Shown here: piece by piece, positions 10,894-28,200 of the stretch
Layout: each line of letters begins with the position of its first letter
Numbering within the stretch: the first letter of the stretch is position 1
NCBI GenBank assembly: GCA_007026445.1
Contig: VDMD01000102.1
Span: forward strand, 18,525-82,524
DNA from: Schizophyllum amplum
Lineage: Eukaryota > Basidiomycota > Agaricomycetes > Agaricales > Schizophyllaceae
Direction: 5' to 3'
Length of the DNA stretch: 64,000 bases
Made by a program: the position numbers and the translations under genes
The notes under the pieces: generated by a model
Seen by the model: the letters and a program-made list of their open reading frames with translations, nothing else
Told to the model about the DNA's origin: nothing
Database searches by the model: none

Positions 10894-13331
10894 TCACCGC
10901 CTCCGATACCGCCCGCCCTCCTTCCTCGCCTCCGTGTCCACCACGCGCATCTTGTCCCGGTGCATCTCGCGCGCGCGCTCATTGATGTCCGCCGCCTCCT
11001 GCGTACTCGGGAAGCCGATCTCCCAGTAACTCGGTGGCGTCTTTGCCCTCGCCCACTGCTGGCGGTGGCGCGAGATCGTCTGCCGGTGCGCCTGTATGTC
11101 CTCCTTTGCTTGCAGGTCGTCATCGTCGCGATGGCCGCAGCGCGGGTGGTGTCTCGCGGCTGACTTCGTCGGCGAGCGCCACAGAGGTTGTTGCAGCCGC
11201 GAGGGCAGTGGTCCAACGGCCTCGTAGTACTGGACATGATTTGTTAGATGCTGCTGTGAGGGAGAACTGAAAAAGGCAGCGCGAAGAACAACCGACGAGG
11301 GAGTGGACTTCCCGCACAATTAAGTAACAACTTGACACCCTCATGGCGACAGCGCCCGTTTCCCGGCAACACTAAACTAGCGAAGCCACTTACCTCACAA
11401 CAACACTCGCAGTCCGTTGCCTCCAGCTGCCGGCGCGCCTCCTTCCCCCGTACGACCTCCTCGAACTGATAGTCGGCACCACCGTTCCTGCTCCGGTCGA
11501 TCTCATACATGGCGTTGATGGTCGTGTCTGCAGAGGTGTCGTGCGCAGAGTCGAGTGTGGTGTCGCTGCAGACGACGTCAGCCATCTTCAGCGAACATCA
11601 ATCAGGTAGACAACGCAATCATAGACAACAAAATATCACGCCAGCGAGGACTATTCACAACGAATACCATGCAAGCAAACATCATGACGACAGAAGACTC
11701 ACGCAGCATCCCTCTCCTTGCCGTACCGCCCACGGCCTTTATATCGCGAGTAGTCCGTCTCCGCCGTCGACGTTGAGGCAGCAGCCTTGCCCTTGCCCTT
11801 GTTATCGGGCTGCATGGTCTTGCTGTCATCGTTGAATTCGCTCTTGACCGTTGCTAACCCCCTGACCGTCGGCGATTCCTTGACCATAGGCGATTTCTTG
11901 ACCCTCGGCGATCCCTTCACTATCGGCGACAACCCCTCTAGAGCACGCACCCTCGGCGCCCCATCGCTGACGCGCCGAATCTTCCTTGGCGGTTCGTCCG
12001 GATGCCCCGTTGTTTCCGTCGGCATACGGGCTCGAGCATCGGGTCCGATGTCGCTGCGGCGACGCGATTTGTCTTTGTCGTTGCGGTGAGATGATTTCGT
12101 TCGCGATGGGCTTCCAGGTAAGAGCGCCTCGTAGGGCTCGACTTTGGGCAGTCGAGACGGACCAGCGGTTGACGACGAATTCGTGTCGAGGATGATGGAT
12201 GAGTCCGGTACCAGGATGACAGGCGAGTGCGACGGGAAATCCACCGTGATGGATGGGGATTGTGGCTGATGAAGAGGAATAGATGGCCGGTCGAGGGGAG
12301 CAGGCGGCTGTCCATAAATTTCAGGTCGCGGGGCTTTCCTGCTGCAAAGGTTAGCTGAGCTTTGAATAGCAGCGGCGTCAATGCTTGCCTCTTGGGTGTG
12401 CTCAATGTGAAGGTTGGGACAGTAGTTGCAGATGTTAGTGTGCGGGTTGGAAACGTGGGGCGCGGCGCGGTGTTCTCCCTGTCACCCAGTGGCATGCGGG
12501 GTTTCTTGTCCTTTGTCTGTACGCGCCTACGCTGATCAACCTCGTCTACTGCCGCCACTGTGAAGAAGAGTTCGTCAGATACCATGAGACGCAGCGAAGT
12601 GTGGCACGCCACGCACCAAAGCCAGCACCCATCACGTCGTCCAGGTCTTCCACATTGAGCAGCCCCTTCAGACTGTCCGCGTCCCCTCCCCCCGTTGTTT
12701 CTTCCTTGATATCGCGCCGACGTTTGAGCACATTCTGCGTAGCCTGGCGCGCGTCTGTCTCGTCGCCCCGTATGAATCGCAGATGCGCCTTCATCTTCGC
12801 GTAATCCTTCTTGTACCGCTCCTGCGCGCGCGCAAATGTATTCTGCACGTCATCGAGCCGTGCCTGCAGCGCAGAAAGCTCCTGCTCATGATGGCAAGTG
12901 TCGCTATGAGATGGCATCTCGATCAGCATTATCCTGCCACCTGTCGGCGGACCAACGCACCTGCACCTGAGGTCCTTCCCCTGCTCCTGTTGCTCCCACA
13001 GTGCTCTATCCTCCTCCAGTACCTCAATACGTGCGTTAGCGCGCTCGAGTGCGCGCTCCTTCTCTTCGAGTCGCGCGAGGGCCTGCTCGTACGTCTCCTC
13101 CACCTCTGCGTTGGCGAGCTGATACTCCCCATCCGCGAGGTCCTCAAAGCCCAGCCGTCGAGCAAAGCGGTCCGCACGCTGACGGGAGTCGTACAGCTCC
13201 TTGCGCGCTTCCTTGTATGCGGCGTCGACGTTGCGCAGCTTCGTCTCGACCTTGCGAATATCTTCCTGGTGCTTCTCTTCGATCTTCCTGTCGCGCAAGC
13301 GCAAATGCGCGCTGCTGAATCCCTCAGACAT
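10894..13331 (-). CDS. Sae2/Ctp1/CtIP-family DNA-end resection factor
   Basis: Nuclear protein predicted to stimulate Mre11-Rad50-Nbs1 nuclease at double-strand breaks. The start at 13331 opens with MSEGFSSAHLRLRDRKIEE, followed by a long coiled coil (about 13300-12750; repeated Glu/Lys/Arg with heptad leucines), as expected of the oligomerising N-terminus. The middle is low-complexity, Ser/Pro-rich and basic. It carries a SUMO-interaction-like VILVPDSS at about 12215 and a four-unit hexapeptide repeat at about 11868-11940. The C-terminus is diagnostic: a Cys cluster (DCECC, about 11415), then YYEAVGPLPSRLQQPLWRSP, the SRHR motif and TPPSYWEIGFPSTQE at about 11060-11010, ending EARKEGGRYRRR with the stop at 10894-10896. 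The family's C-terminal domain uses a CxxC pair and an RHR motif for DNA and zinc-dependent function, and both are here. Several short introns. Long fungal orthologues are poorly conserved outside the two ends, which matches this gene. Confidence 0.85.
11868..11940 (-). repeat. Four 18-bp tandem repeats encoding a Ser-Pro hexapeptide
   Basis: Within the Sae2/CtIP-like gene, four 18-bp units read on the plus strand as variations of tgaccNNNggcgatNcct. The encoded hexapeptides are PIVKGS, PRVKKS, PMVKES and PTVRGL on the minus strand. Three of the junctions create S-P dipeptides next to lysine, which resemble proline-directed kinase sites. Confidence 0.8.
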
Positions 13332-13862
13332 TGCTTCCCTGTATGGGAGCGCCCCAGCTTGCGCGATGATCAATAGAGAAAAGGCCACTCGGACAGTCGG
13401 ACTGTGGAGTGAACAAGTTGGCAAGAGCGATGACCGGGGCCGGGGCCGCCGGGCCGCCGACGCGCCTCGTCACATGCAGGTCACGTGAAATGATCACAGT
13501 TCGAACCTCGCATTCACCAGTGACCGCCGACGGTGTCGACTCTGGAAGGCAGACACAGAGCAAGCCGCTCTCGCACCCCAGCTGCAGAAGGAAGATATTC
13601 ACTTGGTAAAGCTATTGCTGGCGAGAAGGTCGGTCTTCATCGCCTGCCACGCTCACCTTTGCTCACTGCCGAAAAGTATTCAGTGTTGTACGCGCTCTGG
13701 AGAATATCGGATTGCGAAGTATAGCGAGCACAAATAGATATGCAGCGGAAAACAACAATTACAATGCAATCCATAACTAAGCTAAGAGTGTGGACCAGCC
13801 ACAAGATCGAGAGAGGCGTAAGCAGTCGACTTGAGCCTCACAGATATCGTTTTGACCGTCCA
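13332..13862. other. Intergenic; nothing recognised
   Basis: Between the start of the Sae2/CtIP-like gene and the stop of zinc-finger copy 1, both on the minus strand. It must contain the promoter of the former; no TATA box or repeat was evident. Confidence 0.4.
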
Positions 13863-15164
13863 TCACGCAGGGAGGGCGTCGAGCTTGCCGGCAGCTGCCT
13901 CGAAGTCCGCGAATTTTCCGGTAACAAGTTGGAAGTCGGCTACCAAGCCGGCTGCTCGCGCGCGCTGTGAGTGCAGGACACCGCACCTCGCCGGCGGTTT
14001 GATGTGGCGCTGAATGCTGGAGACCCGTCCAAGGTGCTGCCCGCAGGCCAGGCATATACACTGTTTTGAGTTCGTGTGGGTGGCGATGTGCTTGACCCAG
14101 TCGTACGACTTGAACATCTTGCCCTTGCAGTCCGGCACGTCGCAACGAAACTCTCCTTCAACAAGCGTATGAGGTATGTTGGTCATGCCTTCCTTGTTCC
14201 AGTCGCGGGCGTGACTCCGCAGAGCCTCGGCCGCTTCGGATGGGGTGAGGAAGGGTTTGGCCCTCTTGCGTGGCCCTTGTCCGAATGAGCGCTGAGCTCT
14301 CCGCTTCTTGAAGCTGGCCATCGGCTTGTTGGAAGTAGCCCTGCAATTGTTCGAAGTAGAGGGCCCTCGGGAGGTAGACACCTTGATGACGGCACGGCGA
14401 GGCGCACTAGCCGATGTGGACGCAACAGCGCGAGAGGGTGTGTACTCGTCGTTGTCCAGCTGGTCGTCGTCATCGTCGTAGTTGTCGCTGTCGTTGTCCA
14501 GCTCGTAGTCCTGATCGTCCGCCTCCTCCTCAACCTGGTGGTGCATGTCAGGGACCGGGTGGTCCACGTCATTGACCTGGCTCTCCATGTCGTCGTCCTG
14601 GCCGCCCAAGTCATCTACGTGGCTATCCGTGTCATAGGACTGGCTGTCCTCTTCGTCGTCCTCGTCGGACGAGCAATCGTCGCTGGCATTCATCATCTCG
14701 ACGTCACTGTCGTCGGCAGCTGAGCTCAGCAGAGTCGCGAAGGGAGGCGGCTGAGTAGCGGAGTCTGGTGGGTGGGTAGCAGAGATGTCCGCAGCCGGCT
14801 GAGCCTCGTCCTCTCCCCAATCAATCCTCGGCACCAACGCCGCGACATGCGAGTCACCGTCAAGGGCTCGGAGCCGGCGGGGTGTACCGTCGACGAAGGC
14901 GTGGGAGACCGCACCGGGATACGCGTGGAGGTGTTCTGAAGGGAGATAGCTGAGCGAGTGGTCCTCGACGAGAATATCGGTGCCGTAGCCGCCAGCGGGT
15001 TCCGGGCGAGTAGGAGAGTCGCCGAGGGGGCGAAAGGCGTTCTTGGTGCGTGCGTAGGTCTGGGAGAAAATTTCAGGGACGAAGTAGGTTTACAGGGAAT
15101 ATTAACGCACGGCGGGAGACATCCGCATTTGCTTGCGAAACCTGGGCGGGGTGGTGGGCAACAT
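13863..15164 (-). CDS. Acidic zinc-finger protein, copy 1
   Basis: An apparently nuclear protein of 416 residues from two exons (15164-15111 and 15059-13863). Exon 1 encodes MLPTTPPRFRKQMRMSPA. Exon 2 starts TYARTKNAFRPLGDSP and continues with ILVEDHSLSYLPSEHLHAYP and GTPRRLRALD. A long Asp/Glu/Ser tract (about 14715-14440) follows, then a basic segment (KKRRAQRSFGQGPRKRAKPF, a likely nuclear signal). Two zinc-binding-like units come next: CDVPDC with HIATH, and CLACGQHLGRVSSIQRH with a following Cys. The frame closes with DFEAAAGKLDALPA. It matches the gene at 45505-46778 in exon structure, N-terminus, acidic tract and both fingers, so the two are paralogues. No known named family was recognised; DNA or chromatin binding is an inference from the fingers and composition. 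The leader contains a phased repeat array at 15219-15347. Confidence 0.85.
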
Positions 15165-15218
15165 TGCGTCGTGGAGCGGTGAAGGGAAATAAAATCAAGG
15201 AGAAAGAGGGTGGACTCC

Positions 15219-15347
15219 GTGGCGGAGAGAAATTGGAGTGTGGCAGGAAGCGATGTGAACCGTGCCGAGGAGATAATCGAGCTGTGGCAGGCAACGTTGG
15301 AAAATGTGGCAGAGCGACGCGATCCGTGGCAGAAATGACTGGGAAAC
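15219..15347. repeat. Six-copy array of GTGGCRG with about 21-bp spacing
   Basis: The core GTGGC (once GTGCC) begins at 15219, 15240, 15262, 15284, 15306 and 15326, that is every 20-22 bp. Sequence between the cores is not conserved, so only the 5-7 bp core and the spacing repeat. On the transcribed strand of zinc-finger copy 1 this reads as CTGCCAC repeated in the region between the TATA box and the start codon. Confidence 0.7.
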
Positions 15348-15455
15348 CAAGCGTCGCTGCAGTATAGAAGAAGATCGTCTGCGGCGTAGGGGAAGTCGTC
15401 CGAAGCGTCAAGGGAAGTCGTCGTCTGTGAAGAAACATCGCCTGGCGCGCTCTAT

Positions 15456-15477
15456 GTTATATACCCCGGCAGAGGCC
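15456..15477 (-). promoter_or_regulatory. TATA promoter core of zinc-finger copy 1
   Basis: On the minus strand this reads GGCCTCTGCC followed by GGGGTATATAAC. The same 22 bases occur without a mismatch upstream of zinc-finger copy 2 at 45395-45416. The TATA is about 290 bp from the start codon here and about 95 bp in copy 2. Confidence 0.75.
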
Positions 15478-15759
15478 CACAAAGCAGGCCCGTGCCCGCC
15501 GTCTGAATTGCCGTTTTTGGGAAACCATTGTTCACGCGCCATACACGGTGCACCATTTATGATCGCCGTGCCATGCTCACCATTTCTGACAAGCCATACC
15601 CCATCGTTTCGATCAACTAAAGGCCAGCGATGAGTATCCGGCTAGTCAAAAAGGGGAGTCACCTAGGAGATGGCTGACATGGTCGCCCCGATCTGCGCTA
15701 TTGAGCCGCGTTAGGAATGCTGTTTGTTGTGCACGAGGAGGATCCTTTGTGGGGGACGC

Positions 15760-16190
15760 CGGGCGTGCTGTGTGATGAACGACGGACGGCCTGTTTTGTG
15801 CACGTAAGGGGTCCTGAGCGGTGCAAGCAGGACCACCATTGTGTCGCCGATCATAGGCCGGTCCCACCCAACTCGTGTTGTGAAGCAGAGCAATTGAACA
15901 CAAAGGTCTTGAATCTCTGCAAAGGTGAGCACAGATCATCACAGTGTATCAGCGTCAGAGACATGTCAGGTGCTGATGGGTATCGGTGTCAGGTGAGGAT
16001 GTCTAGAGCGTTCAGAGGGTAGCCGAGGCATAACGCACCGGTGAGAATAGTATGCTGTTGACCGGCGTGAGCCTCGCAGACGGCTCGTAGTGGCCATAAG
16101 TCTGTGAGATTTCTGCAGAGGTCAAAGAGACGTATGAACGCCAAGGCGTCGATTTTGAGGTGTGCCAGACTGTGCGTTGCGGAGCATTGA
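15760..16190 (-). pseudogene. Possible spliced fragment of an unidentified gene
   Basis: Two protein-like segments are linked by a plausible intron: IDALAFIRLFDLCRNLTDL and LRAVCEAHAGQQHTILT up to 16039, a gtgcgt donor at 16038, an acceptor ending at 15917, then EIQDLCVQLLCFTTRVGWDR and MIGDTMVVLLAP. No start codon, no complete gene and no known family were found. It could be a remnant or a small lineage-specific gene whose other exons were missed. Confidence 0.2.
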
Positions 16191-16748
16191 ACATCGGCAG
16201 CAGCACATAGGCTCGTACTACCGGAGCCTATGTCCAGGACCAGCCGCGTCCTAAGAAATCGTGCTGAGAGCTAGTCAGAGAATAAGGCAGATACCCTTGA
16301 CAGAGTCAAGCTTGACCAGATGCAGGTAGACAGGAAGTAGACATGCGTTTGGAGACGTCCGGGGGGTGAGCACTGAGTCGCCCAGCTGATGACTCGCCCG
16401 TCTTCAAGCTGCGATCCACGTTTCGTCGGGAGACCAAGTTCAAGTCAGTCCGGCTCCAAGCTCGTTTCGCGATGCCATTAACCAGCGCTATGCAGGAAGA
16501 GGGTCGGGAGCCGCGACCTGACGCGACGACCGCCGTCTGCCACGTGTTGACCAAATATTTGGTCTCTGTGATCTGTCTCATCCAAATCCAAACTTTCCAG
16601 TATCTCGCCTTCGTTCATCGAAAGAGCTACCGAGCTGGCAGTGCTTCAGAAATGGTCGCAGATCAAGCGATGCGCATACTGTACAGCAAATAAGTACAGG
16701 ACTCATGCGTACAGGTAGTTGTACAAAACCGACTGTACTGAGGAGCCT

Positions 16749-17972
16749 TTAGCAATACCTCTCCCCCATCTCCTTCACCATATCCACGAACCTCTCCGCA
16801 GACACCAGCATCAGCCGCCCGCGCGTATCTAGGCCGAAGGACTCCTTGTCCCTCTTCTCCTCCTGCTCCAAGTCCCCCTTCTTCTTCGAAAACGCGTAAT
16901 CCGCCGTATACGCTGCCGCCCGCGCGATCACCTCGTCCTCTGGGTGGAAACTGTATATCCCGTCCGCCGGGCGCGTCATCTCCACCGCCGCTTGTTGCGC
17001 GGGGGTCTTGACCTTTTTTGCTTTTGACCCGGAAGCCTTCGTCTTCCGTGCGGGCCGTGCGCTTAGTGCCTGCTCTTCTTCCATGGTGAGGTGGTACGTT
17101 CGCGAGGGGATGAGCAGGTGGGAGAAGTTGTATGGCTGGTTCTGTTGGTGGGAGTTCAGAATTAGTACGCGTGGTGTTATTTCTCTCAGCGGGGACTGAT
17201 GAGCCACAACGATGTAGGATTGCGGGGTAAAGTGGTCAAGGCGCAGTAAAGTTGATCAAGGCAAAGAAGATAGCACGCACTCCATCCACGGCCACCTTCA
17301 GCTCCTCCACCAGCATCCGGGTACATGTGCGGGATGACCTGCACGGGCATATTGATCAGGCGCTCGCACAGCACCAGTCCCACTTGTGCATCTCCCCGAA
17401 GCAGCGCGCTCAACGAATCCTGCATTCCCGGTGTTCCCGATGCCTTTTGTACGAAGTACTCTGTTAGGGCCTTCATGGATGGGTGATCCTGCGAAAGCGT
17501 AAGCGACAGACACTTGAGTATGGACTTCTCGACCACAGGTCCCTGGTGGAAGTGAAGAGGTAAGGCAGGGAGGACCATGCCAAGAGAATCAAGCGAGCAG
17601 GTTAGGAAGAGCCCCGACGCACCCGATGCGTATGCATGTTAATCGCCGTCAGGATAGCATACGGGTCTCCCTCTTCCCCGTCCGTCTTGATTGTCGTGCC
17701 GACGTTCCCCTGGCTCAAAATGAGCTCAGTGAGCTCTTCCAAGTGTAACGCCTCCGCATCTCCCTGGAATAGCTGCACCAGTAGCTTTTTCAGCGGCATG
17801 GTAGTCGATATCGGGGTTGGGGCTGCAGAAGTCGAAGTCGACGTCGACGAGGCTCTACTAGTGGGTCGCTTCGTCAAACGCAGAGTCGCCGGAGCGGAGA
17901 GGGGCTTACGACGTCAGAGTCTGAGCCTGCATCGGAGGCTGCGTCGTCGGCGGCTTGCTTTCGTTTGGCCAT
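16749..17972 (-). CDS. BCP1: BCP1/BCCIP-family protein
   Basis: In yeast the BCP1 family acts in nuclear export of Mss4 and as a chaperone for ribosomal protein Rpl23; the animal homologue is BCCIP. The start at 17972 opens MAKRKQAADDAASDAGSDSD, an acidic N-terminus. Splicing then gives SLVDVDFDFCSPNPDIDYHA, the family signature. After it come LKKLLVQLFQGDAEALHLEE, LTELILSQGNVGTTIKTDG, DPYAILTAINMHTHR, SILKCLSLTLSQDHPSMKAL, VGLVLCERLINMPVQVIPHM and YRMLVEELKVAVDG. The last exon carries PYNFSHLLIPSRTYHL and ends in MGERYC at 16749-16751. Two one-base insertions break the frame: near 17793-17796, inside the signature's continuation, and at 17319-17321 (GGG where GG is expected). With both discounted the protein is full length, so sequence error is the likely cause. 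It lies in tandem 311 bp downstream of the AROM gene. Confidence 0.85.
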
Positions 17973-18283
17973 CGCTTGAGAGTGAGTGCAATGCTTGAAG
18001 TTGACGATCGAACGGAATACTCGTCGATCGAATTGATCAATGGCATCAACAGGGGCGTCACTTCCACGGGATGGACCCACAACGTATACGCAGACTCGGG
18101 TTGACGCTGGGTTTGAGCAGGCAACAGGGATAGCAAACCAAGACGTGAGTATAATAAGTGTTTTGTACATACACCGCGTGCAGTACTTTTGCCGCTACTA
18201 CAGATGCCCAAGACATAAAAAGTACACAAAGATCACTTTTCCCGGTGCGCGTCTACCCGGACGCGTGGTTTTTCTACGTCTCC
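17973..18283. other. Intergenic spacer between AROM and BCP1
   Basis: Tandem minus-strand genes; this short gap must hold the AROM 3' end and the BCP1 promoter. The exact AROM stop is uncertain because of the last possible frameshift. Confidence 0.5.
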
Positions 18284-24492
<6,209 letters not shown>

Positions 24493-25209
24493 CGGGGATG
24501 GTGAGCGGGTCTGAAGTACAAAAGAATTGGGCGACAACAATGACTCCGATCTCCGCGGATAGCGCGGACGTGAATGATGGCGTGCGCAACGAGACCGGCG
24601 CCTATTTGAGCATCGGCGGTAAGCGTGCGGTGGCTTTGAGCTTTGATGAGCGCCGCTTTGGCCCGCGTCGTTTGCGGTAGACGACAGCGAACAGCTTCAA
24701 GGAGGTCGCTACCAGGTCACTCGTTCGGGAGGCGTCGTAGTAACACGTTACGCGCTGAGACACGAGCCTTGGGCGCCTGGGCGCTCGCCGCGCTGATCGC
24801 GACATCGCCCATCCCTCGCAGCCGCCATCGCCCGCTCATATCTCGACCCAAAAAGCTAATAAACCAGCTGAAGCACACATCGTTGCTTTCGGCACGAAGC
24901 AGAGCGTTTATAGGGTGTCGAGGAGGACGTGAGAAGTCGAACTGATCACGTGCATTGTCAGCTACAATCGCATCTGCAGTGCTCGACTTTTGCAAGTTCA
25001 ACGCGCTTGGAGTGGACAGAACAAGATGATATGTGCATGAAAGGTACATAATCCCAATGCACATGAAATGCCTGCTGAATAAGAATAAATATTTCGTCGA
25101 GGCCGTCCATCCATCAGACTTGTACTTGACAGTGACACCGCTCAACAAACGCACCGACTTCATCCCCTGCCAGCGCCATCCGCAAACGACATTGCCCTAC
25201 GTCGCGCGC
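24493..25209. other. Promoter region of AROM and 3' flank of the LRR gene
   Basis: About 700 bp between tandem minus-strand genes. No protein-like frame, repeat or clear TATA was recognised. Confidence 0.4.
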
Positions 25210-28200
25210 TCATGCCCCGCTGCCGCCTGCATCTAACCGCGATCCAGATAGCTTCCTCCGCAGCGAGGGCGCCACCACCGTCGGGCTCTCCGACCTGCCT
25301 TCCGGGATCGGCGGCGGCGACGCCACCTTCGGCGACCCCGGCCCCGAGGACAAGACGCCCATGATGGAGTTCGACGACGACCGGCTGCGCGAAATATACG
25401 GCCTCGGCGACGGCTTCGCGCCCTCGCGCGTCGTCGGCGACTTCAGCGATTCCCGCGACGACGCCCGCCCGAGCTCTTTGTGCACCGGCGGCGACTTCGC
25501 GTGGTCGTCCGGCAGGCGCTCGTCATCCGCCCGCGTCCCGTCCTCCGACAGCTCCCGCGGCGGCGGGCGCTCTACCATCGCTTCCAGCAGCTGTAAGCAA
25601 GATACAACGTTAGTAAAGCTGCCATTATAGCCTAAGCACTAGCCTCACCTCTCGCCTGAGTTCCTCGCCCGCGTACTCGCCCTCCATCTCCTCCGGGCCC
25701 AACAGTACGGTGCCCTTCCTGAACACCTCGCCCTCTTCCTCTACCCACGACCGGCTGCGCACCGTCGGGCTCGGAACACCCTCCGAGTCCACGAACCGCG
25801 GACCCTCCTCGTCTTCATCATCCCTCGCTAGCATGAAAGTCGGGCTCAGCACCCTGTCCTCCGGATTAGGTTCCGGCTCCGCACGTCCTTTCCCCTTATC
25901 CACGCGCGGCGTCGGCGGGCCCTCGTCCTCTTCCTCCTCATCCCCCGCGCCATGTCCATTAGTAGCCGCGTGCCCGTTAGACAGCTCCATAGGCGAACGC
26001 CGCTGCGGGCTGACGCGCGGACTTGCCATCCGCGGGCTGTACGGCACGTCGAGATTCTGCAGCGTCAGCGTCGGCTTGGGCGAGGTCTTTGCCGTGGCCG
26101 GTGCGCCTGTGCCTGCAGGTCCGTCCCCGACGCCGGGGTCCTCCTGCAGCCGTTCGAGGAGCCCGCGCAGCTCGTCGTTAACGACAAAGAGTTGCTCCAA
26201 TCGGGTCGCGTCTGCCTCTTCTGTGACGACTTGTGCGAGCTCAGCGACCAGGTCCTTGGCCCGCGCGGCCGAGTTCGACAGCGTCAGCGTGCTTTGCGTA
26301 GGTGCGCTAGAGGGGCCGGAAGAGACGAGAAGGGATGGTGTTGCAGCCGCTAGCAAGGCAGACGGCTGCGAGGCTGGTGTTGGGGCGGGTGGAGGTGTGT
26401 CGAGTAACGTGCGAAGTTCTTCTACGCAGGCGCGTCCTCGGATGAGAACATCCGTGCGAATCTGCTCACGTCGTCAGCTCTGTGCGAGGCGGGATGGCGC
26501 ATGCGCGGGCGCACCTTCTTCTCCTCGTTGAGCCTGATCGTCTTCGCCAGCTCGCTCTCCTCAATCATACCCCACACGCCCTTGCCCTGACCGCGACCGC
26601 TCTCCACAGACGCGGCCTGCGCGTTCTTTTCAGCTTCCTCCGTGTTTCGCACACAGGAGCTGAGGATCTCGCGGCACATCCTAGCACAACACGGACAAAA
26701 TCGTCAGACGTGCACAACGAAGGACGTCGAGCAACTGACCTGGCAAACTCCTCATCCCCAGGAGGAATGTTCAGATCGAGGCACCGCATAATATGATTAG
26801 CTTTTAAGCCTGAGCTCAGCGCCATGACGCCTGCGATGTCGAGATTGTTCATGGTAAGATCGAGGTGCAGCAGTGAGCTAGATTCCGGGAGAAATTCAGC
26901 TAGCGCAATGGCCCCTGCCGATGTCATCTGGGTGGATGACAAAAAGAGGCGCTTGAGGGCCGTATTGAGCGTGAACGCCGTTCGTAGCGATTGGATCTGT
27001 GAATTCCCATTTCAGTGAGTTTTGTCACTTGACGCGCAGGTAAGCCAGGCCAACGCACACCCTCCAATCCTGGTCCACAGCACGGGTTCTTGCTCAAGTC
27101 CAGAGTCTCCAGCGACGAGTTGTATTTCTGCAGAAATACCATTGAGATCGACCCCACCAAATCGAGACGGTCCTCACTAGGGCCTCCGCAACGGATATCA
27201 AGCACTGCACATCGAGCTTGTTCTCGCTCAAGTTCAACACCTTCAGAGTGCGGTTCCGCTTGAGCACTTGCGCAATATACGTGATGCCTGTCTACAAGGG
27301 CAGCAACGTTAGCTGGAGCGCAATACTGCACATGCAGTACGTACCCGCAGATCATTTCCCTTCAGATCCAATGTCCGCAGTGCCCCCAGCCGCGGGAGCG
27401 TGTCCAGCGCCCGCACCTTGTCCAACAACGCCGCACTCGGTCCCGCGGCATGCCGTTGCGCCGTGGTCTCCCCGCCCGACGGGGCCAGATGCCGCGCCGT
27501 CACACCGCCCTGCACGGACGACGCGATGATCGGGACGTGTTGACCCGTCGCCGACAGCGGTATCGCGCTTGTCGTTGCCTGAGCACGCTTCGAGCGCGGG
27601 ATGTACGGTGTGTAGGTCGTCTGCGGTGTCTGCGCTGGGTGCTTGGGCGGAGGGAGCACTGGCCCCGAGCGCGGCGGGGGTGCCGGAGGAATCTGTAAGG
27701 TGGAGGACGGCGGGGAGAGCGGCGGGAGACCAGAGATGACGGGCGATGGGGGTGCCGAGGGGGCGGGGGATGGTGACGGGCTGGGCACAACGTCGGGATA
27801 GTCCCGAATCATGAGCGCGATGGCCACCGCGCCCGTCGCATTGATGCGGTTGTGCCGCAGGGAGATGTTGCGGAGGGAGGAGGTGCGGACCGCGCGTGCT
27901 GGGAAGCGCCTTGAGTCTTCGTGATACTGATAATCTGTAGGGACTCACCTAATGTTTCTAGCGACGCGTGACGTAGGGAGCAATCGTCCAGGCGTAGGGA
28001 CACTAGACCGGCTTGTGGTGCTGTAGGTAGTGCCGCTACGATGTACTCGATTGACTTCTTCTCCAGAGGATTTTGTGATAGGTCGAGGAATTGCATGTTC
28101 TGCGCCTTCTCGACAAACACACCAATGAGGCGGAATGCGGGTGTCTTGAGTCGCTTGTTAGACTCGAGAGATAGGTAGGAGAGCGTGTTTGGGATGAGCA

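Larger units (their letters stand above)
15165..16748. other. Long 5' region of zinc-finger copy 1 and a possible gene remnant
   Basis: Positions 15165-15480 hold the leader and promoter of zinc-finger copy 1 (see the array and TATA entries). From 15750 to 16190 the minus strand has two protein-like segments joined by plausible splice sites, listed separately. The rest, to 16748, shows nothing recognisable. Confidence 0.4.
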
